Source: Actinomycetes bacterium (GTDB taxonomy: Bacteria; Actinomycetota; Actinomycetes; Actinomycetales; Dermatophilaceae). Taken from it: a DNA stretch of 64,000 nt. Positions 42,400 through 50,720 of this stretch are shown piece by piece. The position numbers and the translations under genes are program-made. How positions within the stretch are numbered: the stretch's first letter is position 1; the number at the start of each line of letters is the position of its first letter. The notes under the pieces are model-generated. The model had not been told where the DNA came from, ran no database searches, and worked only from the letters and a program-made list of their open reading frames with translations. The stretch is from the NCBI GenBank assembly GCA_023420415.1, contig JAEZWF010000004.1:62001-126000 (forward strand), read 5' to 3'.

Positions 42400-43817
42400 G
42401 CCGAGGCTCCTTCGGTGGTCTTGGCGGGTCGGGCGGAGTGCGTCGAGACAGCGGATCCGGTGCCGAACCGGCCGCCCCCGAACCCGCTGAGCTCGTAGGC
42501 CGACTCACCGTGCTCAGACTGGTCGATGCCGTCGGACTCGACGTCCTCGCTGACCCTCCAGCCCATGATGGCCTTGAGTGCCAGGCCGATCGCGAGGGTG
42601 AGTATGCCGCTGACGAGCAGCGAGGCGACCGCGATGACGACCTGCACGACGAGCTGGCGTGGGCCGCCGCCGTAGAACAGGCCGGTCGAGGTGGACAACA
42701 GGCCCGCGCCGACCGTGCCCCAGAGCCCCGCGACGAGGTGCACGCCGACGACGTCGAGGCTGTCGTCGTAGCCGAGGCGGTACTTCAGGCCGACCGCGAG
42801 GGCGGCGAGGCCACCGGCCACGGCGCCGAGGATGAGCGAGCCGACCGGCGACAGGGCGCCACAGGCCGGGGTGATCGCGACCAGACCGGCCACGACACCG
42901 GAGGCGGCACCGATCGAGGTGGCGTGACCGTCGCGGATCTTCTCCACGAGCAGCCAGCCGAGCATGGCGGCGCAGGTGGCGGCGGTGGTGTTGAGCCACA
43001 CGGTCGAGGCGAGGCCGTCGGCCGCGAGCTCGGAGCCGGCGTTGAACCCGAACCAGCCGAACCAGAGCAGGCCGGCACCGAGCATGACGATCGGCACGTT
43101 CTGCGGTCGCATGGCGGTGGTGCCGAAGCCGAGTCGCTTGCCGACCACGAGGGCCAGGACGAGACCGGCGATACCGGCGTTGATGTGGACGACCGTGCCG
43201 CCGGCGAAGTCGATCGGCAGGACGTTGGCGACCCCGTCCGTGGCGCCGAACAGCTTGGCGGACAGGCCGTTCTCGGACCCGGACAGCAGACCCCCGCCCC
43301 ACACCATGTGGGCGATGGGGAAGTAGACGACGGTCGCCCAGATGCCGGCGAAGACCAGCCAGGTCGAGAACTTCACCCGGTCGGCGATCGCGCCGCTGAT
43401 GAGCGCCACCGTGATGACAGCGAAGGTCAGCTGGAAGCCGACGTAGATCGACTCGGGGATGAACACCTGCACCCCGAACGGGTCGATGAGCCGGGTCGCG
43501 CCGTCCTCGAAGATGCCGGAGAGGCCGAAGAGGTGGAACGGGTTGGCGATGATGCCGGCCAGGTCGGAGCCGCCGTCCTGCAGGTTGCCGAACGACATCG
43601 AGTAGCCCCACAGGATGTAGATGACACCGACGACGCCCATCGCGCCGAACGACATCATGATCATGTTGAGCACGGACTTGGCCCGGGTCATGCCGCCGTA
43701 GAACAGCGCCAGCCCGGGGGTCATGAGCAGGACCATCGAGGCGGCGACGAGCATGAACGCCGTGGCCGCCTCGTTGATCGTCGGGGTGTCTGCCGCTGGC
43801 AGCAGTGCTGGAGTCAT
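42396..43817 (-). CDS. amt: ammonium transporter Amt
   Basis: A 473-residue Amt/Mep/Rh channel with about 11 membrane segments. Family regions are present: MLLMTPGLALFYGGMTRAKS near residue 33, DFAGGTVVHINAGIAGLVLA near the middle, and a pore-lining GVHLVAGLWGTVGAG. The C-terminal cytoplasmic tail of about 50 residues (VSEDVESDGIDQSEHGESAY) is the part expected to contact PII. It is the first gene of amt-glnK-glnD. A GlnR-type box lies about 77 bases upstream. Confidence 0.97.
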   Translation of the reverse strand: MTPALLPAADTPTINEAATAFMLVAASMVLLMTPGLALFYGGMTRAKSVLNMIMMSFGAMGVVGVIYILWGYSMSFGNLQDGGSDLAGIIANPFHLFGLSGIFEDGATRLIDPFGVQVFIPESIYVGFQLTFAVITVALISGAIADRVKFSTWLVFAGIWATVVYFPIAHMVWGGGLLSGSENGLSAKLFGATDGVANVLPIDFAGGTVVHINAGIAGLVLALVVGKRLGFGTTAMRPQNVPIVMLGAGLLWFGWFGFNAGSELAADGLASTVWLNTTAATCAAMLGWLLVEKIRDGHATSIGAASGVVAGLVAITPACGALSPVGSLILGAVAGGLAALAVGLKYRLGYDDSLDVVGVHLVAGLWGTVGAGLLSTSTGLFYGGGPRQLVVQVVIAVASLLVSGILTLAIGLALKAIMGWRVSEDVESDGIDQSEHGESAYELSGFGGGRFGTGSAVSTHSARPAKTTEGASA

Positions 43818-43893
43818 GTCCAGAACTGTGGCGGGGCTCCGTTTCGGGTCGTGCGGGCCTTTGTTACGTCCGTGTTAGCGGTGGCACTCCCGC

Positions 43894-43909
43894 GTAAGAA
43901 CTACGTTTC
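43894..43909 (-). promoter_or_regulatory. GlnR-like box upstream of amt
   Basis: The minus strand reads GAAAC, six bases, CTTAC, which satisfies the AC-N9-AC rule of GlnR boxes. The position 77-92 bases upstream of the amt start is typical. Weaker five-base blocks follow at 11-base steps (AACAC, AACAA). Confidence 0.45.
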
Positions 43910-43974
43910 GCGCGGCGCCGCCGCCGCGGCCCGCGCCCACTTGCAACGAGCACGGGACCGGTGTGGTGTGCCGA

Positions 43975-44018
43975 AATGCGAACCTGGGTTGTCGATATTG
44001 CCAACCCAGGTTCGCATT
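43975..44018. repeat. 44-bp perfect palindrome, single copy
   Basis: AATGCGAACCTGGGTTG and its exact complement (17 bp) flank a 10-base AT-rich loop, between the amt promoter region and the end of the mycothiol-isomerase-like gene. It could terminate the latter. Confidence 0.8.
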
Positions 44019-44053
44019 CTCGCAAGCACCTCTGTCTTCCCGGGCTCCGCCGC

Positions 44054-44695
44054 TCAGAACGCCGACACGACAGCCGGCGCCCGCTGCGGGCGGCTCAGCG
44101 CACGCACCACCGCCGTCGCGCCGTGCCGGTCCGCGGCCACCGAGGCAAGCAGCCCCACGACCGGCACCACCGCGGCCTCGGGGAACTGCGGCGTCCGCAG
44201 GCCGACGCTGCTCGCGAGGTCGTCGGCGTGCACGACCATCTCCATCATCCGCGTCGTCAGCCAGTCGTCGGTCGACAGGGACCAGCCCTGCCACGGGATG
44301 AAGACGGTGTCGGGGTCGCGTGGGGCGGCCAGCAGCTGCTCGAGGTCGCGGGTGCGCTCGGTCGCCTCCTCGAGCACGGCGTCGGGGCCGGCGGCGGCGG
44401 CCGTGTTGTCCTTGTCCAGCTGTTCCGGGTCGGCGCTGCCCGACCGCGATGCCGCGACCCAGGGCGCCTGCCGGTAGTGGTCGAGCAACGCGATCGGGTT
44501 GGCGTCCGGAGCCGCCGACAGCCCCGCGGCGGTGTTGACCGCCTGGCCCAGCAGGTGGTGCGCCAGCCCGCCGACCGTCATCCCCGCGCAGGAGCTCTCG
44601 GTGTCCCAGGCAGCCCGCACCGCGTCGGACGCCGCGAGCTGGCGGCTGATGCGGACCGACTCGAGGAAGGCCGTGCGGTGCGAGGTCAGTGACAT
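44054..44695 (-). CDS. maleylpyruvate isomerase-like mycothiol-dependent protein
   Basis: A 213-residue DinB-like four-helix protein. The N-terminal helix pair carries MTVGGLAHHLLGQAVN and the later helix MMEMVVHADDLASSVG, positions of the metal-binding histidines in the mycothiol-dependent maleylpyruvate isomerase family. Members use mycothiol in isomerase, transferase or detoxification reactions; the substrate is unknown. ATG at 44695 gives the family start. It follows the TPR-like gene's end by 19 bases but is its upstream neighbour on the minus strand only by position, since the palindrome at 43975 separates it from amt. Confidence 0.8.
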   Translation of the reverse strand: MSLTSHRTAFLESVRISRQLAASDAVRAAWDTESSCAGMTVGGLAHHLLGQAVNTAAGLSAAPDANPIALLDHYRQAPWVAASRSGSADPEQLDKDNTAAAAGPDAVLEEATERTRDLEQLLAAPRDPDTVFIPWQGWSLSTDDWLTTRMMEMVVHADDLASSVGLRTPQFPEAAVVPVVGLLASVAADRHGATAVVRALSRPQRAPAVVSAF

Positions 44696-44714
44696 GGGCA
44701 CCATCCTCACGCGG

Positions 44715-45701
44715 TCACGGCACCAGCGCGAGGTAGCGCTCCCCCATCGAGGTCAGCTCGTCGTCCCCGAGCAGCTGCCCGACCTCGACGAGCGCCGAGG
44801 CGGGTTCGCGCAGCTGGTCGAGCTCGCCGGTCTCGACGAGCAGGTCGCACAGCATCACCTGCAGACCGGGCGGCACCGGCCGGCCCGTGCGCGCGGCCGC
44901 CTCGATCGCGGCGCGGAGCACGGCGGCCGCCGAGGCCGGGTCACCGCCCTGCCAGGCCAGCAGGGCCTGGATCTCGGCCAGGGAGATACGCAGCTCGACC
45001 GTCGGGTGCGCCTCGACGAGCTGGTGGGCCCGCTGGAGGGTGTCGGCGAGGCGGGCGTCACCGGTCGTCGTCATGGCCCGGGCTGCGATCACCGCCGCCT
45101 CGGCAGCCCAGCCGCCGTCGCCGGCACGTTCGTAGAGGTGCGAGGCCCGCAGCAGCATCGAGGCCGCGTCGTCGTCGGGCACGACGTGGGCCAGCCCCAT
45201 CAACCCGCCCGCCGCGTGGCTGTACTCCTCCAGCGCCAGCAGCTGCTCGACATACCCCGCACCGGAGTCCAGGGCGGTCGCGTCGCCCACCGCCACCTCG
45301 ACCGGCACGAACGCCAGCCGGCAGCGCAGCTCCTCGACCGTGTCGCCCGACGCGGACGCGTGCGCGATCGCGGCCACGAGGACGTCGGCGGCGGCCGGCA
45401 GTCCCTCGCCGAACAGCACCTGTCCGAGCCGCCGGTCGAGCACCGCCCAAGCCCGGTGCTCCTCGTCGGTGTCAGCGTCAAGCACGTCGCGGGCCACCGA
45501 CCAGCCGTGCACGAGGTGGTCCATGCGGATCGGGTCGTGCGCGTCCGCCGCGGCCATCAAGGCGTCGTGGTATGCCGTGACGTCACCGGGGAGCTCCCGG
45601 CGCGCCTCCGCGAGGACCGCCGTCGGGAGATCCCCGGACAGCACTGCATCTGCTGGAAGTCCTTGCGTCCCAGTCGTTTCCGACCCACCCGGCTCGGTCA
45701 T
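44715..45701 (-). CDS. helical-repeat hypothetical protein (TPR-like)
   Basis: A 328-residue cytoplasmic protein made almost wholly of amphipathic helices rich in Ala, Leu and Glu, with a repeat-like spacing (LLRASHLYERAGDGGWAAEA; LADTLQRAHQLVEAHPTVEL; AAVLRAAIEAAARTGRPVPP) that resembles TPR repeats. No catalytic motif is seen. Its ATG overlaps the stop of the HTTM gene by four bases, so the three genes 47064 to 44715 are a translationally coupled unit. A scaffolding or regulatory role in that unit is inference. The open frame extends through the HTTM region but that part is not coding in this frame. Confidence 0.7.
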   Translation of the reverse strand: MTEPGGSETTGTQGLPADAVLSGDLPTAVLAEARRELPGDVTAYHDALMAAADAHDPIRMDHLVHGWSVARDVLDADTDEEHRAWAVLDRRLGQVLFGEGLPAAADVLVAAIAHASASGDTVEELRCRLAFVPVEVAVGDATALDSGAGYVEQLLALEEYSHAAGGLMGLAHVVPDDDAASMLLRASHLYERAGDGGWAAEAAVIAARAMTTTGDARLADTLQRAHQLVEAHPTVELRISLAEIQALLAWQGGDPASAAAVLRAAIEAAARTGRPVPPGLQVMLCDLLVETGELDQLREPASALVEVGQLLGDDELTSMGERYLALVP

Positions 45702-46570
45702 GTGCGCGCCTCCTCGGGCACCGACGCCTCCCCGCGCGACCGCCAGCGTGCAAAGCGTTCCCGCAGCCACGCGGCATACTGCTCCAGCGGCAGGAAGGCG
45801 AGCATCATCACGAGGTGCGGCCAGAACGCGATGGTGATGGCCGCATAGGTCATCGCGTGGAAGACGAACCATGCGCCCACGACTCGCCGCCGCCACTTCT
45901 CCGACAGGAAGAAGATGACCGGCGCCGTCAGCTCGGCCGTGAACAGCACCCACTGGAACCAGTGCAGCGTCCACGGCACCTCGAGCAGCCACTGCGCCCA
46001 CGGGGTCCCGCGGCGCACCACGGCTCGCACCATGGTCGCGGAGTTGACCCAGTCCCAGCCGCCGAACCGGATCTTCGCCCAGGCCGACAGGAAGTACGTC
46101 GCGATCGCGGCCAGCTGCACCGCCCGCAACGCGAATCCCGCTGCCTCCGAACGCTTTTGGTCCGACACGTGCGCCAACCCCACGGTCGGGAGCAGTGCCA
46201 GCGCGACCACGAAGTCCGCGCGGTCGTGGTCGACCTTCCCGTAGGAGAAGGCGACGTACTGGTACCAGATCCAGCCCACCGCGACCGCCCAGCCGAGCAA
46301 CCGCGGCGCACGTCCGGTGAGGGCCGCGAGCGCCGCGAGGACGGTGCCCCACTTGAGGGTTTGGACGAGCAGGACCGAGGCTGCCGGCAGGTGGAGCACC
46401 TTGCCCATGACCAGCGGTTCGTACCAGACCGGGTCGGCCCAGCCGTGGTACCAGCCGGACGTGTGCAGGCCCAGGACGTCGATGATGACGAAGAGGAAGA
46501 CGAGGATGCGCAGCCACGCCACCCGGGCGAGGGGCATGGGCGTGAACAACCAGTCGCGCAGGCGGCTCAC
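45698..46570 (-). CDS. HTTM domain membrane protein
   Basis: A 290-residue integral membrane protein of the HTTM family, the bacterial relatives of vitamin K-dependent gamma-carboxylase. About six to seven hydrophobic segments are visible, with conserved-looking blocks FLFVIIDVLGLHTSGWYHGW, YQYVAFSYGKVDHDRADF and KIRFGGWDWVNSATM. GTG at 46570 overlaps the upstream stop (GTGA); the longer start at 46582 is less likely. The function of bacterial HTTM proteins is unknown. It is the middle gene of a three-gene coupled cluster. Confidence 0.85.
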   Translation of the reverse strand: MSRLRDWLFTPMPLARVAWLRILVFLFVIIDVLGLHTSGWYHGWADPVWYEPLVMGKVLHLPAASVLLVQTLKWGTVLAALAALTGRAPRLLGWAVAVGWIWYQYVAFSYGKVDHDRADFVVALALLPTVGLAHVSDQKRSEAAGFALRAVQLAAIATYFLSAWAKIRFGGWDWVNSATMVRAVVRRGTPWAQWLLEVPWTLHWFQWVLFTAELTAPVIFFLSEKWRRRVVGAWFVFHAMTYAAITIAFWPHLVMMLAFLPLEQYAAWLRERFARWRSRGEASVPEEART

Positions 46571-47064
46571 GGTGCCCTCCACTCGGCGAGGACCTCGGTG
46601 CGGACCTCACCCGTCGGCTTGCGGTCGACGACGACGATGAGCCGACGCACGACCCGCAGGGCGGTCCACGCGGGTGCGTCCGGGCGCAGCTCGGCGTGGC
46701 TCGCTGCGAGCGTGCCGAGACGCGAGGGGTCGGCCTCGATCTGCGGGATGCGTCCCTCGATCTCGGCACGGTTGAGCCCGACGTTGGGCGGGGTCAAGGG
46801 CGCCGGCACCCATTGGCCGGGGGCATCAGCAGTCTGCACCTCGATGCCGGTCGACCAGACCGAGCCGGTGGCGGCCTGCGAGGTCGAGTACATGCGCCAC
46901 GGGCTGAACGGCCACCAGTGGTCGTTGCCCACGAGCGAGCCCAGGCAGAACAGCACCGTCAGCCCGAGGACGACCACCACCCGCCACGCCTTGGCAGGCG
47001 TCCCGAGCCGGACGACCTCGCTGGTCGCCTCCTCGGTCGCGTCCTCGCGCACCCCCACCGCCAC
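46567..47064 (-). CDS. single-pass membrane protein linked to HTTM gene
   Basis: A 165-residue protein with a cytoplasmic N-terminus, one membrane segment (about 27-45) and an exported domain of about 120 residues that begins HWWPFSPWRMYSTSQAATGS. No known domain is recognised. Genes of this type, with a WPFSPWxMY-like motif, tend to accompany HTTM genes in actinobacteria, so it is probably its partner. The stop overlaps the HTTM start by four bases. It is the first gene of the cluster and begins at GTG. Confidence 0.75.
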   Translation of the reverse strand: MAVGVREDATEEATSEVVRLGTPAKAWRVVVVLGLTVLFCLGSLVGNDHWWPFSPWRMYSTSQAATGSVWSTGIEVQTADAPGQWVPAPLTPPNVGLNRAEIEGRIPQIEADPSRLGTLAASHAELRPDAPAWTALRVVRRLIVVVDRKPTGEVRTEVLAEWRAP

Positions 47065-47154
47065 GCGGACAGTATGCCGTGCCGTGCGTCCGGCCCCGTT
47101 CGAGCCATAGGGCTCGCGAGTGATGGTGCCGCCGGCCTCTCCCCAGCCGCCCCG

Positions 47155-49029
47155 TCAGGGCCGCGTCAGCTGGACGATGGTGCGGTGCGAGCCGTTCTGG
47201 CTGGTGGCGGCCTGCAGCTCCATCGTGCTGGTGCTCCCGGCGCCCCAGGAGTAGCCGGTGACCGCCACGGGGTTCGAGCCCTGACTGACCGTCGCGGTGC
47301 CGCCCCAGGACTGCATCGTGCTCCAGTCGGCCTTGAACGGAGCGGAGTCGAAGGCACCGACCGGGTCGCCCGACTCGTCCTTGGTGAGCACGAAGGACCG
47401 GCCGTCGCCGCGCACGCCGATGGTGGGGTAGCCGCCGCCGGCCTCGCCGAACACCCGCTCGCCGGTCGCGGTGGCGTCGGACAGTGTCAGCAACCGGGCG
47501 TGGAGGCGCTGGTCCTCGCCCCGGAAGGCGATCGACACCTTGTCCCATCCCGGGTAGGCGAAGATCGCCGGCTGACTGAAGACGCCCCTCGAGAGCGTCA
47601 GCCAACCGATTGCCCAGTTCCCTTCGAACGAGCCCAGCCGCAGCTCGCCGTCCGTCGTCACGACGGCCAACGCGATGGCGCCCTCCCGCGGCTGCGCCCA
47701 CACTGAGAGCGGGAGCAGGCCGGACACGCCCGTCTGCTGCCAGGGCAGGAACTGGCCGGTGGTCCGCAGCTGGGGCTTGACCCAGAGCTTTCCGTTGCTG
47801 TCAATGGCGAAGTGGTACGTGGTGGTGCCGATGGTCGCGGAGACCGGGGACGTCGACATGCGACCGCCCTCGTCGGTCGCCGGCTTCAGACCGAAGCGGC
47901 CCGGGACCTGGACCGCGCCGTACATCGTGCCGGAGCGGGTCGGCGCGAGCACCGACATGCGGTCGTCGGTGAGCCTGCTCACCGACGGCGTCCCGACCGG
48001 TTGACCGCTGAAGAGCAGGTCATCCTCCTGCTTCCCGCCAGTGCTGGCGTCGATCCGAGCCCAGACCAGGCCGCCGTTCGGTGCGTCGGGCGTGACCGCG
48101 TCCACCATGGTCGAGCCCTGGGTCGCGTTGACCCCGGGCGCATGGGACGTCCCTGCCGGCGGGGCGGCGACCGGCGGGACGTAGGACACGGTGAGGCGGC
48201 ACGCGTCCGTCTGTCCTCCGAGCTGACGGATCGTCTGCCATCCGGCGCCGACCTTGTGCCGCTGGACCGGCCACGTGCGGGTGTCCTCGCGGTAGCGGTA
48301 GGTCGCGAGCTCGCCCCCGGGAGTCGTGGCGAGGAGGACGTCGCCACCGACGGCGGACAGCCGGTTGAACCCGCCCCAACCGCTGCCCACCCTCGTGGGA
48401 CCGGTGATGATGCGGTCGCTGGTGGCCTCGTACCGGACTCGGTCAAGCGTCCCGTTCGTGTGGCGCAGGTAGAGCACCCCGTCACCGGAGGCGACGATGA
48501 GGTTGCGGGTCGAGTCGGCCTCGAGGACCACGTCGCCGACGGCGACGAGGCTCTCACGCGTCGCGTCGAACCGGTATGCCGTGACGGCACCGGCGTCAGT
48601 GAGCACGTAGATCGTGCCCCGCTGGTCGACGGTGATCCGGTTGCTGCGCGAGCTCACGGCATACTGCCCGAGGAAGCCGAAGTGGCGGCGCTGCACGTCC
48701 CACGTGCCGGCCGAGGTGCGGTGGTAGAGGTAGAGCCCGTCGGCCTTGAGGCCGTAGACCCAGCCGGAGCCGCCCGCGAGGACCTTGCCGTACATCGACC
48801 AGCCGCTGCCGATGCGCGTCTTGCTGGTGATGCTGGCGCTGGAGGTAGCCGGGCTGCGCAGGGGGTAGGCGTAGAGCCCTCCGGCGCTGTCGACGCCGAG
48901 CACCTGCGCGCTCGACGCGCAGCTGACGGTGTCAGCGGCGACCGCCGCGCCCGGTCCCGCCACGAGGGCGGTGCCGGCGATGGTGACGGCGACAGCCGCC
49001 AAGGACAGCAGGCGACGTGGTGTCCGCAT
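47155..49029 (-). CDS. secreted tachylectin-like beta-propeller protein
   Basis: A 624-residue secreted protein with a signal peptide (residues about 1-31, ending GPGAAVAA). Residues 40-310 contain repeated propeller blades of the tachylectin-2 type (VYGLKADGLYLYHRTSAGTW; VGSGWGGFNRLSAVGGDVLL; KVGAGWQTIRQLGG), which bind sugars in characterised relatives. A second beta-rich half (about 320-624) has irregular repeats of unknown kind. The gene starts after a GGGGGGAGA site and is divergent from the lipase-maturation-factor-like gene. Ligand and role are unknown. Confidence 0.75.
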   Translation of the reverse strand: MRTPRRLLSLAAVAVTIAGTALVAGPGAAVAADTVSCASSAQVLGVDSAGGLYAYPLRSPATSSASITSKTRIGSGWSMYGKVLAGGSGWVYGLKADGLYLYHRTSAGTWDVQRRHFGFLGQYAVSSRSNRITVDQRGTIYVLTDAGAVTAYRFDATRESLVAVGDVVLEADSTRNLIVASGDGVLYLRHTNGTLDRVRYEATSDRIITGPTRVGSGWGGFNRLSAVGGDVLLATTPGGELATYRYREDTRTWPVQRHKVGAGWQTIRQLGGQTDACRLTVSYVPPVAAPPAGTSHAPGVNATQGSTMVDAVTPDAPNGGLVWARIDASTGGKQEDDLLFSGQPVGTPSVSRLTDDRMSVLAPTRSGTMYGAVQVPGRFGLKPATDEGGRMSTSPVSATIGTTTYHFAIDSNGKLWVKPQLRTTGQFLPWQQTGVSGLLPLSVWAQPREGAIALAVVTTDGELRLGSFEGNWAIGWLTLSRGVFSQPAIFAYPGWDKVSIAFRGEDQRLHARLLTLSDATATGERVFGEAGGGYPTIGVRGDGRSFVLTKDESGDPVGAFDSAPFKADWSTMQSWGGTATVSQGSNPVAVTGYSWGAGSTSTMELQAATSQNGSHRTIVQLTRP

Positions 49030-49183
49030 GGGTCTCTCCCCCCAGGGCCGATCTCGACGTCGCACGGTGCGCACGTGCTCGGGCCAGCGGTCACTGTAGC
49101 GGTCAGCCAGTCCCGTCGGGGCCGAGTTCTCATCGTTTTCCCGGCGTATGGCTGCCGGACACCTGGCGCGGCACGATGGGGGC

Positions 49184-50629
49184 ATGGGCCAGTGGTTCGC
49201 GGCGGACGACTACGCCGTCGGCCGGCTCCTCGTGCAGCGCGGACTGGCAGCGGTCTACCTCGTCGCGTTCCTGGTCGCGGCCAACCAGTTCCGCGCCCTG
49301 ATCGGGTCGCGTGGGCTGACGCCGGTGCCGCAGTTCGTCGCCCGGGTGCCGTTCCGGCGGTCGCCGAGCCTGTTCCACTGGCGCTACACCGACGGGCTCT
49401 TCGCGGCGGTCGCCTGGTCGGGCGTCGCGGTGGCGGCGGTGACGCTCGTGGGTGTGACGGAGCGGCTGCCGCTCCCGGTGACGATGCTCGTCTGGGCACT
49501 GATGTGGGCGGCATACCTGTCGATCGTCAACGTGGGGCAACGCTGGTACGGCTTCGGCTGGGAGTCGCTGCTGCTGGAGGTCGGCTTCCTCGCGATCTTC
49601 CTCGGCAACGCCGGCACCGCTCCCCCGTGGCCGCTGATGATCGCGCTGCGGTGGGTGCTGTTCCGGCTGGAGTTCGGCGCCGGGCTCATCAAGTGGCGCG
49701 GCGACGCCTGCTGGCGCGACCTCACCTGCCTCTACTTCCACCACGAGACCCAGCCGATGCCCGGCCCGCTGTCGTGGTGGTTCCACCGGCTGCCCCGCCC
49801 CCTGCACCGCGTCGAGGTCGCGGCCAACCACGTGACCCAGCTGGTGCTGCCGTTCGGGCTGTTCCTGCCTCAGCCGGTCGCCGGCACCTGCGCGGTCGTG
49901 ATGGTGGTGACCCAGCTGTGGCTGGTGCTGTCGGGGAACTTCTCGTGGCTCAACTGGGTGGCAATCGTCCTGGGCGTCTCGGCCGTCCCAGACGGCTTCT
50001 GGTCGCGGGTCGGCATCGGGACGGGCGATGGGTATGCCGCAGGGTCCGAGGGCGGCGCCGGTCCCCTCTGGTGGGTGGTCCTGTGCTGGCTCGTCGTGGC
50101 CCTGGTCGCCGTGCTCAGCGTCGGGCCCGCACGAAACCTGTTGTCCCGCAAGCAGGTCATGAACCGGTCGTTCGACCCGCTCCACCTCGTCAACACCTAC
50201 GGCGCCTTCGGGTCGGTGACGCGGGACCGGCGCGAGGTGGTCGTCGAGGGCCGCCGCGGCGACGGCCCCTGGCTGGAGTACGAGTTCAAGGGCAAGCCCG
50301 GTTCGGTGCGCCGCCGACCGGGCCAGTTCGCGCCCTACCACCTGCGGCTGGACTGGCTGATGTGGTTCGTCGCGATCTCGCCGAGCTATGGCGAGCCGTG
50401 GTTGACCCGGCTGCTGCGCCAGCTGCTCGTCGGTGACCGGGCGACACTGAAGCTGTTGCGGCACAACCCGTTTCCCGACACGCCACCGACCCAGGTGCGG
50501 GCAGTCCTCTACCGCTACCGGTTCACCACCCGCGCCGAGCACCGCGCCACCGGCGACTGGTGGCACCGCGAACGCCTCCGCGACCTCGTCCCGGCCGTCA
50601 CTCTGCAGCAGGTCCCCGACTGGCGCTGA
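49184..50629 (+). CDS. lipase maturation factor family membrane protein
   Basis: A 481-residue protein of the LMF1/LMF2 (DUF1222) family: about eight membrane segments with FGWESLLLEVGFLAIFLGN and RLEFGAGLIKWRGDACWRDL, then a soluble C-terminal domain with VNTYGAFGSVTRDRREVVVE, RPGQFAPYHLRLDWLMWF and LLRHNPFPDTPPTQVRAVLY. In animals LMF1 helps lipases fold in the ER; the bacterial role is unknown but probably concerns folding or modification of exported proteins. ATG at 49184 follows a CACGAT -10-like box by seven bases. HTTM and LMF are often grouped as distant relatives, and both occur here within 4 kb. Confidence 0.88.
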   Translation: MGQWFAADDYAVGRLLVQRGLAAVYLVAFLVAANQFRALIGSRGLTPVPQFVARVPFRRSPSLFHWRYTDGLFAAVAWSGVAVAAVTLVGVTERLPLPVTMLVWALMWAAYLSIVNVGQRWYGFGWESLLLEVGFLAIFLGNAGTAPPWPLMIALRWVLFRLEFGAGLIKWRGDACWRDLTCLYFHHETQPMPGPLSWWFHRLPRPLHRVEVAANHVTQLVLPFGLFLPQPVAGTCAVVMVVTQLWLVLSGNFSWLNWVAIVLGVSAVPDGFWSRVGIGTGDGYAAGSEGGAGPLWWVVLCWLVVALVAVLSVGPARNLLSRKQVMNRSFDPLHLVNTYGAFGSVTRDRREVVVEGRRGDGPWLEYEFKGKPGSVRRRPGQFAPYHLRLDWLMWFVAISPSYGEPWLTRLLRQLLVGDRATLKLLRHNPFPDTPPTQVRAVLYRYRFTTRAEHRATGDWWHRERLRDLVPAVTLQQVPDWR

Positions 50630-50639
50630 CCCCGGCCGT

Positions 50640-50698
50640 TTCATGTCCCGCAACATGCCGTGAGAATTCGCCCGCGACGGCATGTTGCGGGACATGAA
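50640..50698. terminator. 59-bp palindrome, family C, between convergent genes
   Basis: A perfect 21-bp inverted repeat beginning TTCATGTCCCGCAACATGCC, with a 17-base loop, starts 11 bases past the lipase-maturation-factor-like gene. The same stem occurs at 53051-53109. As it lies between convergent genes it could end both transcripts. Confidence 0.75.
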
Positions 50699-50720
50699 TC
50701 GGGGGCAAGGGGCCGGGGGG

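Noticed and set aside
43818..43974. Riboswitch in the amt leader
   Set aside because: No recognisable conserved aptamer; only a GlnR-like box could be supported.
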